DNA from: Microdochium bolleyi
Lineage: Eukaryota; Ascomycota; Sordariomycetes; Xylariales; Microdochiaceae
Assembly: GCA_001566295.1 (NCBI GenBank)
Contig: KQ964249.1
Span: 558,001 to 622,000, forward strand
Reading direction: 5' to 3'
DNA length: 64,000 nt
A program made the translations under genes and the position numbers. The notes under the pieces were generated by a model that was not told the origin of the DNA, did not search any database, and saw only the letters and a list, made by a program, of their open reading frames with translations. Positions 32,368-43,372 of the stretch are shown here, piece after piece; within the stretch, counting starts at the first letter, position 1, and each line of letters begins with the position of its first letter.

Positions 32368-35300
32368 CGTGAAAGAAGCTCGTGGCGTCGTCGTCGTCGT
32401 TGCCGTCCTGTCCGCTTATTGTCCGCAATCCGTCAACAGGGTCTTTTCTTGAAGCTGGCAGGTCGTTACGGCCCAGCAAGCTTTGGAGATGATGTCGGAA
32501 GGATCCAATATACGTCCTACATTGCCGGCCCGGGTGTCAAGCTCAAGGGTACCGAGGGGGTGGGTGGGAGGTGTCAGAGGATGGTGGTGTGGACGTCTTT
32601 AATGTTCCTCAGGACCTCACGACCCCCATCTACACCAGGCCCAAAGAGGAGTACTTGAAACATGAAACGGCCTGGCTCGGTATGCATGTGCATATCTGCC
32701 AAAGTGACCCCAGGACCGGTTGCAGGGCCCCCCTGGCGCCCATGGTGAGCAGAGACCGACCTATGCAGTAACGAGCCTAGTGCTGAGGTAGAGGGCTGAG
32801 CTGGTGAGGAGGGGGCACCCGGAGCCCGAGGTTCGCGCACAAATCCACCGCGCTTGGCCCGGCTACAACACCATGTTGCCCTCGTGCAGCTGAAGCCACA
32901 GAGCAGCTTGCTTGGCTTGGGCCCTGGAGGACTACTGATACCAACATGCATTGCTACTTCGTGGCGGCTCTGGGAACTGAAGGTCACGCCAGCCAGCCCC
33001 GTCGCGTCTTGGCCAGGACTGTCCGGGGGCTGGCTCTTGGTGCACTGTAGGAAAGCATCCGGCAGGCTTGCACTCTCGAACTGCCGGAGCAGGGACTTGT
33101 GCTTCCGGGCTGATGCTGATCAGCGGCGGGGGACCCTCCCAGAGTTCAGAACCTGGCTTCGACAAGGCTAAAAGTGCGGTGTCGAGCCTCGTGCTCCGGG
33201 GTTGCGCTCCAGGGTTGTGCTGTGTAACCTCGGCCTCGAAGCGGGACAGGCCAGGGGCAACAAAGTGCACACGAGTTTCCGCTTCAGTCCTAACCCGCCG
33301 AGCCCGCCTCCGGCCTGGCATGCGACAGCGGCCCCTTGCTGGCGGCAGGGGTCTCTCGGCGGAACCCGCCGTCGCTCTGTGCCGATGATGACGGGATTCG
33401 GGTGTAATTTGGACAGAGCTGAAATTGCCCTCTATGCGTACCCTCATCGACAGCGCAGCAATGTCCACCACCGGCAACCGCGACCTGAGGTGCCTATCGT
33501 AATTGCGCGGCGGTATCGTGGTATAGAAGGCGACATATAGTTTCCGGCCGTGCCCACGTCACGCTCCCGGCAGTCCACACACAACAACACACCGCAACGA
33601 GAGCCACAATGGCGCGTGTAGGCCGCTCGTGGCCAGCTTTGACCCAGGCTCCTGATCCCCCACGTATCCCCCCCACCGAGCAATCTGTGCAAGATACCTC
33701 GCAATGCCTGCGCTACCGGCAGACGAGACGCCGCGAGACTTGCGTCCTGCGGTGATCGTCGCTCGTCTGGTCTGGTCTTGCCTGTGGGTGTCGTGTTTCG
33801 AGCTTGTCCCACGTGGCTGTCTGATCCACTTGGTCCGTAGCCACCATCCGGAGTTTTCAGCCCCCGTCAACGGTTTTGCTGGTGTATGGTGTTCGTCGAG
33901 GCCCCACGGGCTATCCCCAATTTTGTTTCAGTCCGAGCTTCAGAACGAGCAACAGTCAGAAGATGGCATCGGGGTGTTCTACGATCAACATGCCACGACG
34001 ACTGCAACGTGTCGTAAATGCCGGACAGAAACCGCCAGAGGGATCGTCGTCCTACGGTGTGGCTGTTGGGGTATGCGTACGTGCCGTGCCGCCTCCAACT
34101 CGGAGGGGCTGGGAGATCATGCGCCGGAGAATACCCTGGCGCTCGCCACGAACACCAGCCAGGTCGCTGTGGCTGCCGGTGATCAGGCATGGCGATAGAG
34201 AGGAGGCACAGCATTCTGTCCGCAGGACCCATCTACATACAGCACGCAGTATGCAGCCCGTCTGGGCCTTGGCGCCCGTCTTCGAGCACTTCGCCCCGCC
34301 GCCCCCTCGCCTCCGCTCAACGTCCGGTCCACAGGGTCTGATTACAGGTGCTCTGGCCGGCAGTGCGTGCCCACGGCATGCTTGCCAGAGCCCGCTCCCA
34401 TGCATGAACACGGCGATGCTCGGGCATATGCAACCAGGACCGCGGGTGGTGGACTACGAACAAGCGGGGGGGCCACAAAGGGAGCTGTGGCTCTCACAGG
34501 TTCTCGCGAGGGCGTTGAAATATTCTGTTATGCATGGAAGCACGTCATGCGAGACGTGGGTCATCTGTCCATGGCGGCCGACGTTCAATATGCGTGCGTG
34601 CGTGTCTGTCATTATCCTGCAGCTGGGACAATTCCATTCGCAAACTGACGAGAATAGAGCCTCCTCGCGCGACTATTGGCGTACCTGCACAACAATCCCC
34701 TTCGCGCATGTGCTGATCCATCCAGCCTCGACGTCCTCCCAACAACCAGCGAGCACGACCCATACGGTTATAAAAGCTGTTGTATTCATTCTTGGTCTTG
34801 TCTCCCTCTCCGCTCTGCTCCACCCAACACAGGTCCACCGCCTGAGCCCTTCGCCCGATCCGGAAACTGCGTCGCAGAGATATCACTCTGTCGCTGTCGG
34901 CAGTTGTCCAGCTCGTGCGCCCATCTTCCTGTGGGGATCGACGGCCGGTGAAACCTCGCGCAATCGGAGGGGGGCCAGGGCTGGGCTGGATGGATAAGTT
35001 GGCAAACCGGGATGTGCAGGTTTTCTCTGGGCTCCGTTGCCGCTCCTTGCTGCTCACTGGGCGATGCGCATGTGTGTTTATGACTGTGTGCGGTTGACGG
35101 AGAATACAACATGGTCAATAGATCCATAGACACGCCAAGCGACCTCGACGTCGTTAGCCACGTTGGACAAGAACCCGCAGATAGCGAGAGCAACCCTGTG
35201 ACTTTCAATGCGTCGCAGAAAGGTGGTGTCGGACGGGGTCGGGGGCGGCGCTGGGACGGGGCTGATCCAATAGCGGAAAGAATTGATTTTGGCGATGTCC

Positions 35301-36665
35301 CTTCCTTGCTGGTGAAGAGCCCCGACGCAGGCAAGGTGTTGATGGCGTTCAAGGTCAGCAAGGGGATACTTGGCCGGGATGGGCTGGCTACAGGTAGCCC
35401 CAATCCTGATCGGCTGAGCGTGGCCTGACAGTCGTGTCATGGCGAGCGTCGAGTCACATGTCTCTAAACCGGCCTTGTGAGCACAAGTACAATAAGGTTC
35501 CTAGCCCTGCTTGCTGTGGTGGCGTGCCAACACTGTTTCGTCTGGCAGGGCAAGCGTATCGAGGATCGACCTGAGGTTTTCGTGGTCGAGCCTTGTGAGG
35601 GATCTGTGCAATACGTGGTGTCGACTGTGAATCTCGTTAACCAACAATTCCCAGCCATTATTTGAGATTGACACCAAACTCTGTGGCTGGTTCCCGTTCT
35701 CTTCAAAGCACGGCGCACCTGCGAGGCATGTCGAGTCTTGCTCGCTCATGTCCAATAGCCTCTTCCCTTGGCTTTTAGTATTACGCGTCAGTGACAGAGT
35801 GTGAGTGGGATCGACAAAGGGAAAGTGTGAGCACTGGAAACTATGTTTCACCACTCTACGATGTTACCTCTCGGAACTTTATTTCCTTGCCGAAAGCACA
35901 CGCAAAACAGTATGCCAGGTTCATCAATCCTTCTCAGTGACCATGAGATCCTAGATATCCTAGCGAGATCAGAGTTCACATAAGCATGACGCCTGAAACA
36001 CCGCTCCTGATTGTTAGACCTGCACCTTATGTGGCCCTGTGCTCCAATACCACGTTGGTTAGATACTTGCCTACATTGGCGTATGTACTTGGATAATCAT
36101 TGAGGCTTACGCGAGCAGCAGTCTTATGCTACTTTTTGTTTCTTACACTTTAAGTCTCATCAATTTGCGATATACTGAATAACAAATACGGAGAATTCCA
36201 GCCACAAAAATTAATCTCCATCGTAATAGTCAGAGCAGGCAATGTCACGCATATGCACTGCTGGTGTTAAGACACAGCGGCACCGAACTTGATTCGTTGG
36301 ATCAATACGTCCATGCGCTGTTGTTGCGCTTGCAATTTGTTGTTATCATTATATGAAGAAGCATAGACGAGATTATCGCAGTACCTCTTCCGCGTTAAAT
36401 ATCATGACACTGTCCTCTGCTTTTTTTTCTACTGTGGCATGAAATCCACGTCCATGTTCAAGCCGTGCGAGCATGCGTGAACAACTTAAGATACGTTATC
36501 GGACGGCCGCCGTAGATTTGAGTGCCGCCATCTCAGGAGTGCAACACGTTTCACGGCGACTCTAAGCCTGACGGAGAGACTCGCGACATATCCCCTTTCG
36601 CTGTTTAACAACGTTCATAGCATGATTTCATTTTCTCGAGCTGCTGCGACATCGACTTGCTGTAC
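32368..36665. other. Gene-poor stretch, nothing recognised
   Basis: About 4.3 kb. The longest frame (plus, 33876-34997, 373 codons) starts in intergenic sequence, has biased composition and shows no domain, so I do not call it. A minus-strand frame at 35501-35749 (82 codons) is weakly protein-like but unsupported. The part from about 35860 to 36450 is clearly AT-richer than its surroundings. No RNA gene or repeat was recognised. Confidence 0.5.
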
Positions 36666-37071
36666 TCAATTGCTCTGCCCCTTGGTCCCGCCCAACGCGT
36701 TCTGTACCGAGCCGCCAATTGCCCCGTCGGTCGTGAACTGCTTGCCAATGGCGCCGTCCTTGGCGAGCGGACCGCCGACGGCCTGAGCCGCGCCACCGAG
36801 AGCTCCTTGCTCTGTGAAGATTGCAATGATGGGTCAGCATACGGTAAAAAGCTTCAAGATACCGCAGGTAGGCTTGGCCCCGGGGCGCGGGGACTCGCGA
36901 ATCGGGCGGTGCACGCTTACCGGTGAACTGCTTGCCAATGGCACCCTGCTCGTCAAACGCCTTGGGCTTGTCGGTGCCGAGGTGGGAGTTGGCTGGGGTC
37001 TGGGTTGAGCTGGCCATGCCGGTGCCAGAGGCGTACTTGGCGCCGGTCGCGGAGGAGTTGTGGGCAGACAT
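36666..37071 (-). CDS. Small Gly-rich protein with GAIGKQFT repeats
   Basis: Two exons, 36921-37071 and 36666-36811, separated by a 109-nt intron (GTAAGC...CACAG); the join gives 98 residues. After an Ala/Ser/Thr-rich N-terminus, the chain carries a degenerate repeat of about 11-24 residues: GAIGKQFTEQGALGG, KDGAIGKQFTTDGAIGG, SVQNALGGTKGQSN. The repeat is Gly/Ala-rich and hydrophilic with no signal peptide, so it is probably cytosolic and largely disordered. It recalls short conserved ascomycete proteins and LEA-like stress proteins, but I cannot assign a function. A TATATA element 88-95 bases upstream makes a compact strong-looking promoter. Confidence 0.78.
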
Positions 37072-37948
37072 GGTGGATGTTGAGATTGGGTATTTCGCGT
37101 GTTTGGTGATTGATTGGACTCAGCGATGGGGACGGGCGCCAAGGGTGGCCGAGATGGAATATATACGTGCTTGCAGAGTGTGCTGTGAGCTGTGGATGCT
37201 GTGGTCAGATATTAGATGTCATGCACCTCTGGAGGTGAGGTCATGATGCAATCATGGCTGCGAATTAGAAGCGGTCATCACTGTCACAGGCCGAGCCTAG
37301 GCTCGAGCTGTGCCTGAATCTGGCGCACCGGAGCTCTTGTTCCATCAAAGACTCACAAGCCCATCCGTAAATACCTTGTTTGTTCAATTTGGCCTAACAA
37401 GTGCCTACTACAGCAGACGAGGCGACACGATGCAATGCTGCGGAGATGCTCACTATAGAAGTCACAAAGCTCGACCTGCCTATAGTGGGAATGCAACCAA
37501 TCACAGCTCGAGAGATCCATAGCTTGGAGCTTCGACTATTACGTCATCGTCGAGCTCGGGTCAGTCCCTACGTCCCCTTGCCTCAGGGTAGGCATCCACA
37601 CATGTATGCGATATCGCTATCGACCGAGACCGAGCTGTGCTGCCACTGACCAGTCTGAGCCATACAGGCGCTGGCTGGAGGCCCGGATGCGAATGGCGGC
37701 GGCCTCGACGCGTTGCCGGCACGGATAACCGGCGAGCACTGCCCTGGCGGGCGTGGCTGGCGCGTCCGTTGCCCCGCTCCTCCCCCGCCAAGCTGGACCA
37801 CACGGGAACGACAATGCCGGGCTGACGCTCTCGCTCGTTGCCAGCTCGGCGTCGTCGTCAGCTCCAGCTCCAGCTCCAGCTCCAGCAGCGGCCCGAGACG
37901 TCCCTCTCGTCTCCCTCACGCGCCACCCACCACCCAGGCACAGCAGCA
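37072..37948. other. Divergent intergenic region
   Basis: About 880 bases between the divergent small Gly-rich gene and the PLC gene. It holds the TATA element of the former and, just before the PLC start, a short CAGCTC/CTCCAG-type repeat (about 37860-37890). Confidence 0.5.
37159..37166 (-). promoter_or_regulatory. TATA box candidate for the 37071 gene
   Basis: GTATATAT on the minus strand, 88-95 bases upstream of the ATG at 37071, a close match in sequence and spacing to a fungal TATA box. Confidence 0.5.
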
Positions 37949-39736
37949 ATGGCCGACTCAATCACACAGCGCCTCGCCAGGCTCAACGCTCGCTCGCGCC
38001 GGAGCACCGACGAGGATGATATCGGCGAGGCCATCGACGACGCCACTGTCGCCGGAGGCGGCCACCACGGCGGCCGCGACCGCACCGATGCTCAGACCTC
38101 TCAGCAGCGTGTCAGCAGCGCCCTCAGGTCCTACCTCGTCAAGCACAAGGTGCTGACCCTCGAGGACGCGAGGCCCGGCGAGGCCGCCGTGTCGCCCGCC
38201 CTGCAGGCGCTCCTCGACAGGGAGCACGCTGTCGTGCCCCCCGAGCTGACGGACCGCTCCCATCCGCTGCCCGAGTACTTCATCTCGTCGAGCCACAACA
38301 CGTATCTCATGGGCCACCAGCTGCACGGCAGGTCCTCGGCCGCCGCCTACTACACTGCGCTCAACACGGGCTCCCGCTGTGTCGAGATCGACGCCTGGGA
38401 CAACGATGGCGAGCCCAACGAGCCAAAGGTCACCCACGGCTACACCCTCGTCTCCAACGTCCCCTTCCGCGCCGTCTGCGAGACCATCAGGGACGTCGTC
38501 GACCGCGAGGCTACCCGTGAGCCCTCGAAGCAGGGCTACAAGGCCGCTCCGATCGTCATCTCGCTCGAGAACCACTGCGGCGCACACGGCCAGCTGCGCC
38601 TTGTACAGATCATGAACGAGGTCCTTGGCGATCGTCTGCTCAGCAAGCCCGTGCGTGACCAGGGCCATGAGGAGCAGGAAGGCTCCGGCGACCATGTGCG
38701 GCTGGACCAGCTCGGCTCAAAGGTCGTCGTCATCGTCGAGTACCACTTTGCCAACGAGGAGGCGGACAGCGACTCCGACTCCGACTCGTCTTCGTCCGAA
38801 GACGAGGCAGAGGAGAGAGCCGCTCGCCAGGACTACAAGGAGAAGAAGAAGGCCATCGGCGCTGGTGGCATCATCCCAGAGCTCGCAGACATGGGCGTAT
38901 ACGCGCAGTCCGTCAAGCCGAAAGACAACTCCTGGTTCGAGGAGGTCCTCAAAGACGGGCCGCACCATCACCTGATCAACGTCTCCGAGATCGGCCTGAC
39001 CAAGCACCTGCCCGCCGCCAACGACAAGATCGCCAAGCACAACGCGCACCACTTGATGCGGGTGTTCCCGAAGGGCACTCGGATCTCCTCCAAGAACCTC
39101 AAGCCCACGCCCTTCTGGGCGGTCGGCGCCCAGATCTGCGCCATGAACTGGCAGACGTTCGGCGCCAGCATGCAGCTCAACGAGGCCCTCTTCCTCGGCA
39201 CGGACGGGTACGTGCTCAAGCCGCGCGCCCTGCGGCCCGGGTACACCCCCCAGAGCGCCGAGCCCGTGAAGCGCATGAGGAAGCTGCGCGTTCTCGTGGC
39301 CGGCGCGACCGACATCCCCATCCCCGCGGACCGCGCGGACAAGGCCGACGAGATCCGCCCGTACGTGACGTGCACGCTGATCCACCCGACGGACCTGGAC
39401 GGCAGCAGCCCGCCGAAGCGCAAGACGAGCCCCTACAAGCAGCACCGGCTCACCAAGATGCTGCACAAGGAGGACGACAACCCGCCCGTCACGGACCCGA
39501 TCTGGGACGAGACGCTCGAGTGGGAGTACGACGACGGCGACGCGGCCAAGGAGCTGGTCTTCCTGCGGCTGCTGATCAAGAGCGACGACTCGTGGGCCAC
39601 GAACCCCATCTTCGCGGTGGCGTCGATCCGCCTGCTATATGCCACCCAGGGGTGGGTCTTTGTCGATATGTTGGATCTCAAGGGACACGACACGAGGTGC
39701 TCGTTGTTGATCAAGCTGGAGATCTTGGACCTTTGA
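37949..39736 (+). CDS. Phosphoinositide-specific phospholipase C
   Basis: A single-exon gene for 595 residues from the ATG at 37949 (AGCAATGGCC context). The frame stays open 37 codons further upstream into low-complexity sequence, which I leave out. The catalytic X box has HPLPEYFISSSHNTYLMGHQ with His116, then CVEIDAWD and THGYTL with His163, the two catalytic histidines. An acidic linker (SDSDSDSSSSEDEAEE) separates the X box from the Y box (FPKGTRISSKNLKPTPFWAVG, then GYVLKP). A C2 domain fills roughly residues 455-595 (LRVLVAGATDIPIP, PIWDETLEWEY). It hydrolyses PI(4,5)P2 to IP3 and DAG at membranes. There is no N-terminal PH domain or recognisable EF-hand pair, so it is a short delta-like fungal PLC. 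Confidence 0.9.
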   Translation: MADSITQRLARLNARSRRSTDEDDIGEAIDDATVAGGGHHGGRDRTDAQTSQQRVSSALRSYLVKHKVLTLEDARPGEAAVSPALQALLDREHAVVPPELTDRSHPLPEYFISSSHNTYLMGHQLHGRSSAAAYYTALNTGSRCVEIDAWDNDGEPNEPKVTHGYTLVSNVPFRAVCETIRDVVDREATREPSKQGYKAAPIVISLENHCGAHGQLRLVQIMNEVLGDRLLSKPVRDQGHEEQEGSGDHVRLDQLGSKVVVIVEYHFANEEADSDSDSDSSSSEDEAEERAARQDYKEKKKAIGAGGIIPELADMGVYAQSVKPKDNSWFEEVLKDGPHHHLINVSEIGLTKHLPAANDKIAKHNAHHLMRVFPKGTRISSKNLKPTPFWAVGAQICAMNWQTFGASMQLNEALFLGTDGYVLKPRALRPGYTPQSAEPVKRMRKLRVLVAGATDIPIPADRADKADEIRPYVTCTLIHPTDLDGSSPPKRKTSPYKQHRLTKMLHKEDDNPPVTDPIWDETLEWEYDDGDAAKELVFLRLLIKSDDSWATNPIFAVASIRLLYATQGWVFVDMLDLKGHDTRCSLLIKLEILDL

Positions 39737-40187
39737 GATGCAGGCCATTGAACAAGGGTGTCTTGAATATGCAAATCTCATGGGCAATGTCGCTTTTTGA
39801 TGACTGTCACGTCAAAATGATTTGTGGGATCTGAATATGTATAGGGCTGGACTTCAAGCACATTGTTTGCAAGTACGCAAGTCGTTCCAAATAAGCGAGA
39901 GAAACTCTTCAAGATTCACAGTACCTGGCTTGAACGTTTGAGAAAGTGACATTGATCGCCGGCAATAGCAGTGACATCCCTTTTCGAGGTACCAAGTTGT
40001 AGCCTCCCTTGCATCCTGGCGAAGTCGAGTCCATCATGAGTATATTAGGCACACAACATCTATTGATAACGATTGCAGAAAGACAAATCTAAGGATCTGT
40101 ACTCCAGAGATGACCCACACACTGTCCAATGACACGAAGCAGTCCCAGCCGTCCAAACTTGACATCTCCATCCCACCTTCACGCCGC
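39737..40187. other. Convergent 3' region, no gene seen
   Basis: About 450 bases between the converging PLC and thioesterase genes, AT-richer than the coding parts. Presumably it holds both 3' UTRs. Confidence 0.55.
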
Positions 40188-41153
40188 CTATAATTTGCCG
40201 CTGGCAATCGTCTTCTTCCCGCTCCCGTCCGTGTCCTTCGCCTTGTGCTTCCGCTCCGCCAGATTCCGCTCCGACCCCAGGATCAGGCTGACATGGTTGC
40301 TCAGCGCGACCAGCCTGCCCTCCTGGTCCAGCACCACGATCTCGATGTCGAACCTGCCGTTGTGCACCTCGGCGGTGGTCGCGCGGACAAACAGCCACCG
40401 CGTGTCCGGCGCGATGCGGCGCTTGACGTCCAAGTTCAGCGACACCGTGGGGTACCACCGCGGCGCCTTCTTCTCCTCCTCCGTCATGTGCCGCGACTCG
40501 CGGAACGCGAGCGGGAACATGTCGACCACGTACCCGATGGCCTCCTGCACGAACGGCACCGTGTCTTGCGAGGGCCCACCAGGCCGGAAGCGCACCCACT
40601 GGTCCGCGAACCCTTTGTCCTGCGGGGTGTTGGGCTTCGTGAAGACCAGGTGCTGCATGCCCTTCCGGAAACTCGTCGCGACGCGCGAGTCCCGCGCCGT
40701 GCGCCAGTTCGCGTCGCGCCCGTGCGCCTCGACGGCGGAGAAGTCGATGGGCAGCGGCGCGGGGAGCAGCCCGCAGTGCGGCTCGGGGCGGACGGACAAG
40801 CCCGACTCGCGGGCGAAGTTCATGTGCGTGACGTAGCCTTGCACCTCGTCGCGGCCGTCCTGCGAGAAGGTGGCCTGGACGACGGAGATGCCGCTGCCGA
40901 GCTTGAGGTCGACGACGGTGACGACACCGGGCCCGGCGTGCGTGCGCCGCAGGAACTGCAGCTGCATGGACATGGTGTCGGGCTGGTCGAGGCGGGCGAG
41001 GGTGGTCGCGAAGTGCGTGTTGACGGCCGAGATGAGCGTCGAGGTGACGTACCCGCCGTTGGGCACGGAGCCGATGCACCACGACTCGTCGAGCGTGACG
41101 GCGTACGTGTGCGACGTCAGCGGGGTGGCGGTGACATACTGGGCGAAGTCCAT
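40188..41153 (-). CDS. Thioesterase-like (double hotdog) protein
   Basis: A single-exon gene for 321 residues. I start at the ATG 41153 (MDFAQYVTATPLTSHTYAV); 24 in-frame codons upstream cross a GT/GA microsatellite and are unlikely to be coding. The N-terminal hotdog has WCIGSVPNGGYVTSTLISAV and the paired LQFLRRTHAGPGVVTVVDLKLG with HMNFARESG. The C-terminal half has the second hotdog (DTRWLFVRATTAEVHNGRFDIEIVVLDQEGRLVALSNHV). This is the pattern of the fungal acyl-CoA thioesterase-like superfamily (4HBT_3 / TesB-like). It should cleave acyl-CoA thioesters, but the substrate is unknown and some members act in secondary metabolism. It ends in a basic tail (AERKHKAKDTDGSGKKT). No peroxisomal SKL is present, although the C-terminus is SGKL. 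Confidence 0.82.
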   Translation of the reverse strand: MDFAQYVTATPLTSHTYAVTLDESWCIGSVPNGGYVTSTLISAVNTHFATTLARLDQPDTMSMQLQFLRRTHAGPGVVTVVDLKLGSGISVVQATFSQDGRDEVQGYVTHMNFARESGLSVRPEPHCGLLPAPLPIDFSAVEAHGRDANWRTARDSRVATSFRKGMQHLVFTKPNTPQDKGFADQWVRFRPGGPSQDTVPFVQEAIGYVVDMFPLAFRESRHMTEEEKKAPRWYPTVSLNLDVKRRIAPDTRWLFVRATTAEVHNGRFDIEIVVLDQEGRLVALSNHVSLILGSERNLAERKHKAKDTDGSGKKTIASGKL

Positions 41154-41627
41154 CGTTGCGTTGGTGGTGGAGCCGAAAAAAGGAGGGGAGGAGAGAGAGT
41201 GTGTGTGTGTAGGTGCTGAGGACAAAGTAGCTGGGCAGAGGGATTCTGACTTGGGACCAAGTCGAGGAGTCTTGACGCTTAAGGCTGAGGGATGCGCGAT
41301 ACTGCGCTCTCTCGGACCTCGGCCGGTTTCCAGGTGGGCCCGTCTTTGTCATCAAGGACGTGCCGCGGCCCCACTTCCCCAGGTCGGATAGTGCCGCCCG
41401 GCCTTCACGGGCCGGAGTGGGGCCCGGGGGCAGCTCGCTGAGGCCGGCTCTACGTATGGGAACTGTCAGCGAGGGAGTAACCGCTCTTGCGTGCATCAGC
41501 CTTGATAGGCACTGATTTGCCTCTTCAGATAAGACTCAATATGCTCACGAGTCATGAGACCACGCTCCCAGGTCGCCCACCATAATGAAAAGCTCAGGCA
41601 CTGGTGATCATTCTTTCCTTCGCTTCC
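41154..41627. other. Intergenic with GA/GT microsatellite
   Basis: About 470 bases of upstream sequence for the thioesterase-like gene and 3' sequence of the 2EXR gene. A GGAGAGAGAGTGTGTGTGTG tract (about 41185-41210) sits directly upstream of the thioesterase start. Confidence 0.5.
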
Positions 41628-42731
41628 TCATGTTTCCCGGGCCTGCTCCTCGATCCAGTCATCCCGAAGTGCCCAGGCTCCAGGACCAGCAGCACCATTA
41701 CCACCACCTTGTTCCTCCTCCTCCGATGATGATAACGACCACAACGACGAGTCGTCGTCAAACCACTCGACAGGGTCTGCAGACGCCACAGAACCCGGCG
41801 GGGGGGGATGATCCTCGGCCCATCGCTCGATCGGCCGGCCAGCGAACTTCTGGAACACCTCATCCCGCATCCTGAACATGGGAAACACATCGCACCTCGC
41901 CCGGACCTCCGCGGGGAGGTATCGCGTCGTGTACACAAAGTACGCATACGACAGCCGGGGCAGCTCGGGGATGTTTGCCTGCTCCAGACCCCAGGCAAGG
42001 GTCTCTTTGCTCTTTGGCCAGCAGCGGACGATGACCTTCCCGTCGTTGCTGGTGCTGCTGGCACTGCTGCTGGCATCCGCTGGGTGCCGTCCGTGGTCGC
42101 AGACATCCGTCGACGTGAAGAGTGACTCCTTCCTGTACTCCGTGCGCCAGCCGAACCGGTAGCAGTGGTCTCGCCACGTCTCGAGATACAGCTTGCGCAG
42201 GTTGGGAAACTGTGCGATGAGCGCGGCCCAGCGCTCCTGCACCCATTTCTTCTTGTGCATGCCGTCGAGGGATAGGGTCAGGTTCTCGACGGTTACCGTG
42301 AAGCCCGGTGGTATAGAGAAGCGCAGGCTTCGCGCACTCGCGCGGTCGCCGCGGCCCGACTTGAAGATGTCGCTGATGCAGACATGGTCCCTGGACCTGT
42401 GGAAGCGGACAATCCCGGCGGGCTTGCTGGCCCAGTTCGATCCCTTGCGAGGGGGAGGCTTCGACGACGTCTCCGCCGCCCAGAAGCAGAGCTCGTCGGG
42501 CACGCGCCGTAGCGCCATCTGGCGAGTCTCTGAGCGGAGGGCGAGGAGGGTCCTGAGGCTTCGCGTCGCGGCGGAGAGTGCTGGCGTCGGGCCGACGGAG
42601 CAGATCTTGGGGGCCCGGCATGCCTCGAACACGGCGAAGTCGAGCGCGAGCGTGCCGGAAAGCTCTGGGCAGAACATGTGCCAGATCTGCTCGCGAACCT
42701 CGAGGGGGAGGTCTCCGTATCCACAATCCAT
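41628..42731 (-). CDS. 2EXR-domain (F-box-like) protein
   Basis: A single-exon gene for 367 residues from the ATG at 42731 (MDCGYGDLPLEVREQIWHM). The upstream in-frame 37 residues are ignored because they precede the domain and look non-coding. The opening LPLEVREQIWHMFCPELSG is the hallmark of the 2EXR domain common in ascomycetes, and LALDFAVFEACR plus LRSETRQMALRRVP continue the pattern. A middle region has FPNLRKLYLETWRDHCYRFGW. The last 60 residues are acidic and Ser-rich (SLWSLSSSEEEEQGGG). 2EXR proteins resemble F-box-type adaptors in layout, but no function is established. It has no signal peptide or membrane segment. Confidence 0.8.
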   Translation of the reverse strand: MDCGYGDLPLEVREQIWHMFCPELSGTLALDFAVFEACRAPKICSVGPTPALSAATRSLRTLLALRSETRQMALRRVPDELCFWAAETSSKPPPRKGSNWASKPAGIVRFHRSRDHVCISDIFKSGRGDRASARSLRFSIPPGFTVTVENLTLSLDGMHKKKWVQERWAALIAQFPNLRKLYLETWRDHCYRFGWRTEYRKESLFTSTDVCDHGRHPADASSSASSTSNDGKVIVRCWPKSKETLAWGLEQANIPELPRLSYAYFVYTTRYLPAEVRARCDVFPMFRMRDEVFQKFAGRPIERWAEDHPPPPGSVASADPVEWFDDDSSLWSLSSSEEEEQGGGNGAAGPGAWALRDDWIEEQARET

Positions 42732-43372
42732 AGCGGACAAGTTAGCGCTTCGTGATAACCCGGTAGGAGGTCGAAGATATTTCGGAGGATTGGTTGTGTA
42801 GAGACTGTATCCTGCTGGCCATGCTACCGGACCGTGGCCCACTGCTCCTTTTTGTTCTGCTCGTGACGTTGAAGCTTCTCTGGAGGGGAGGGGCAGAACA
42901 CGAGGCTCTGAGTCACTGGCGACAGGCTGACGCTCTCAAGTGTCAAGGGCTGCGTCCAATCACAACCTTGATTGCGCGCCGCCAGATACGGCCCGAGAGA
43001 ATTGCACTTCTGAACAATCTTGGCATGCGACACAATGCCCTCGTCCGTCACAAGTTCACAACTACGTGTAAACTATCTTGAGGCAGTCTGTCAACATGCA
43101 AGGAAATCACAGAAGCATATTCTGGCAGAGGCGGCGTTCACGAGAGACAACTTTTGTTCCAATCATTTGCCATCAAGGCTGATGTTGTGATAAGATCTCT
43201 TCCAGCAAATTGTGCCCCTCACAGGAGGAAGCAGCTGGGTCGCCGCCGGGGTAATGCTGTCTAAATTGGGGTTGGTCGCCGCCGACCTTCCATGATACCG
43301 TGATAAAGACAAAGGTGCTTGCTAAATTTGCGACACTTACAAAAACCAAAACATCATTTCGCATGCCATTTA
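42732..43372. other. Intergenic, no gene seen
   Basis: About 640 bases between the 2EXR gene start and the 3' end of rhodopsin-domain gene C. No coding or RNA signal was recognised. Confidence 0.5.

Noticed and set aside
33876..34997. 373-codon plus-strand open frame
   Set aside because: No domain, no signal peptide, biased Arg/Pro/Ser/His composition and no supporting splice sites. It is best explained by chance in GC-rich intergenic DNA.
35501..35749. 82-codon minus-strand frame (starting MSEQDSTCLAGAP)
   Set aside because: It looks mildly protein-like but has no domain, no conserved motif and no promoter feature.
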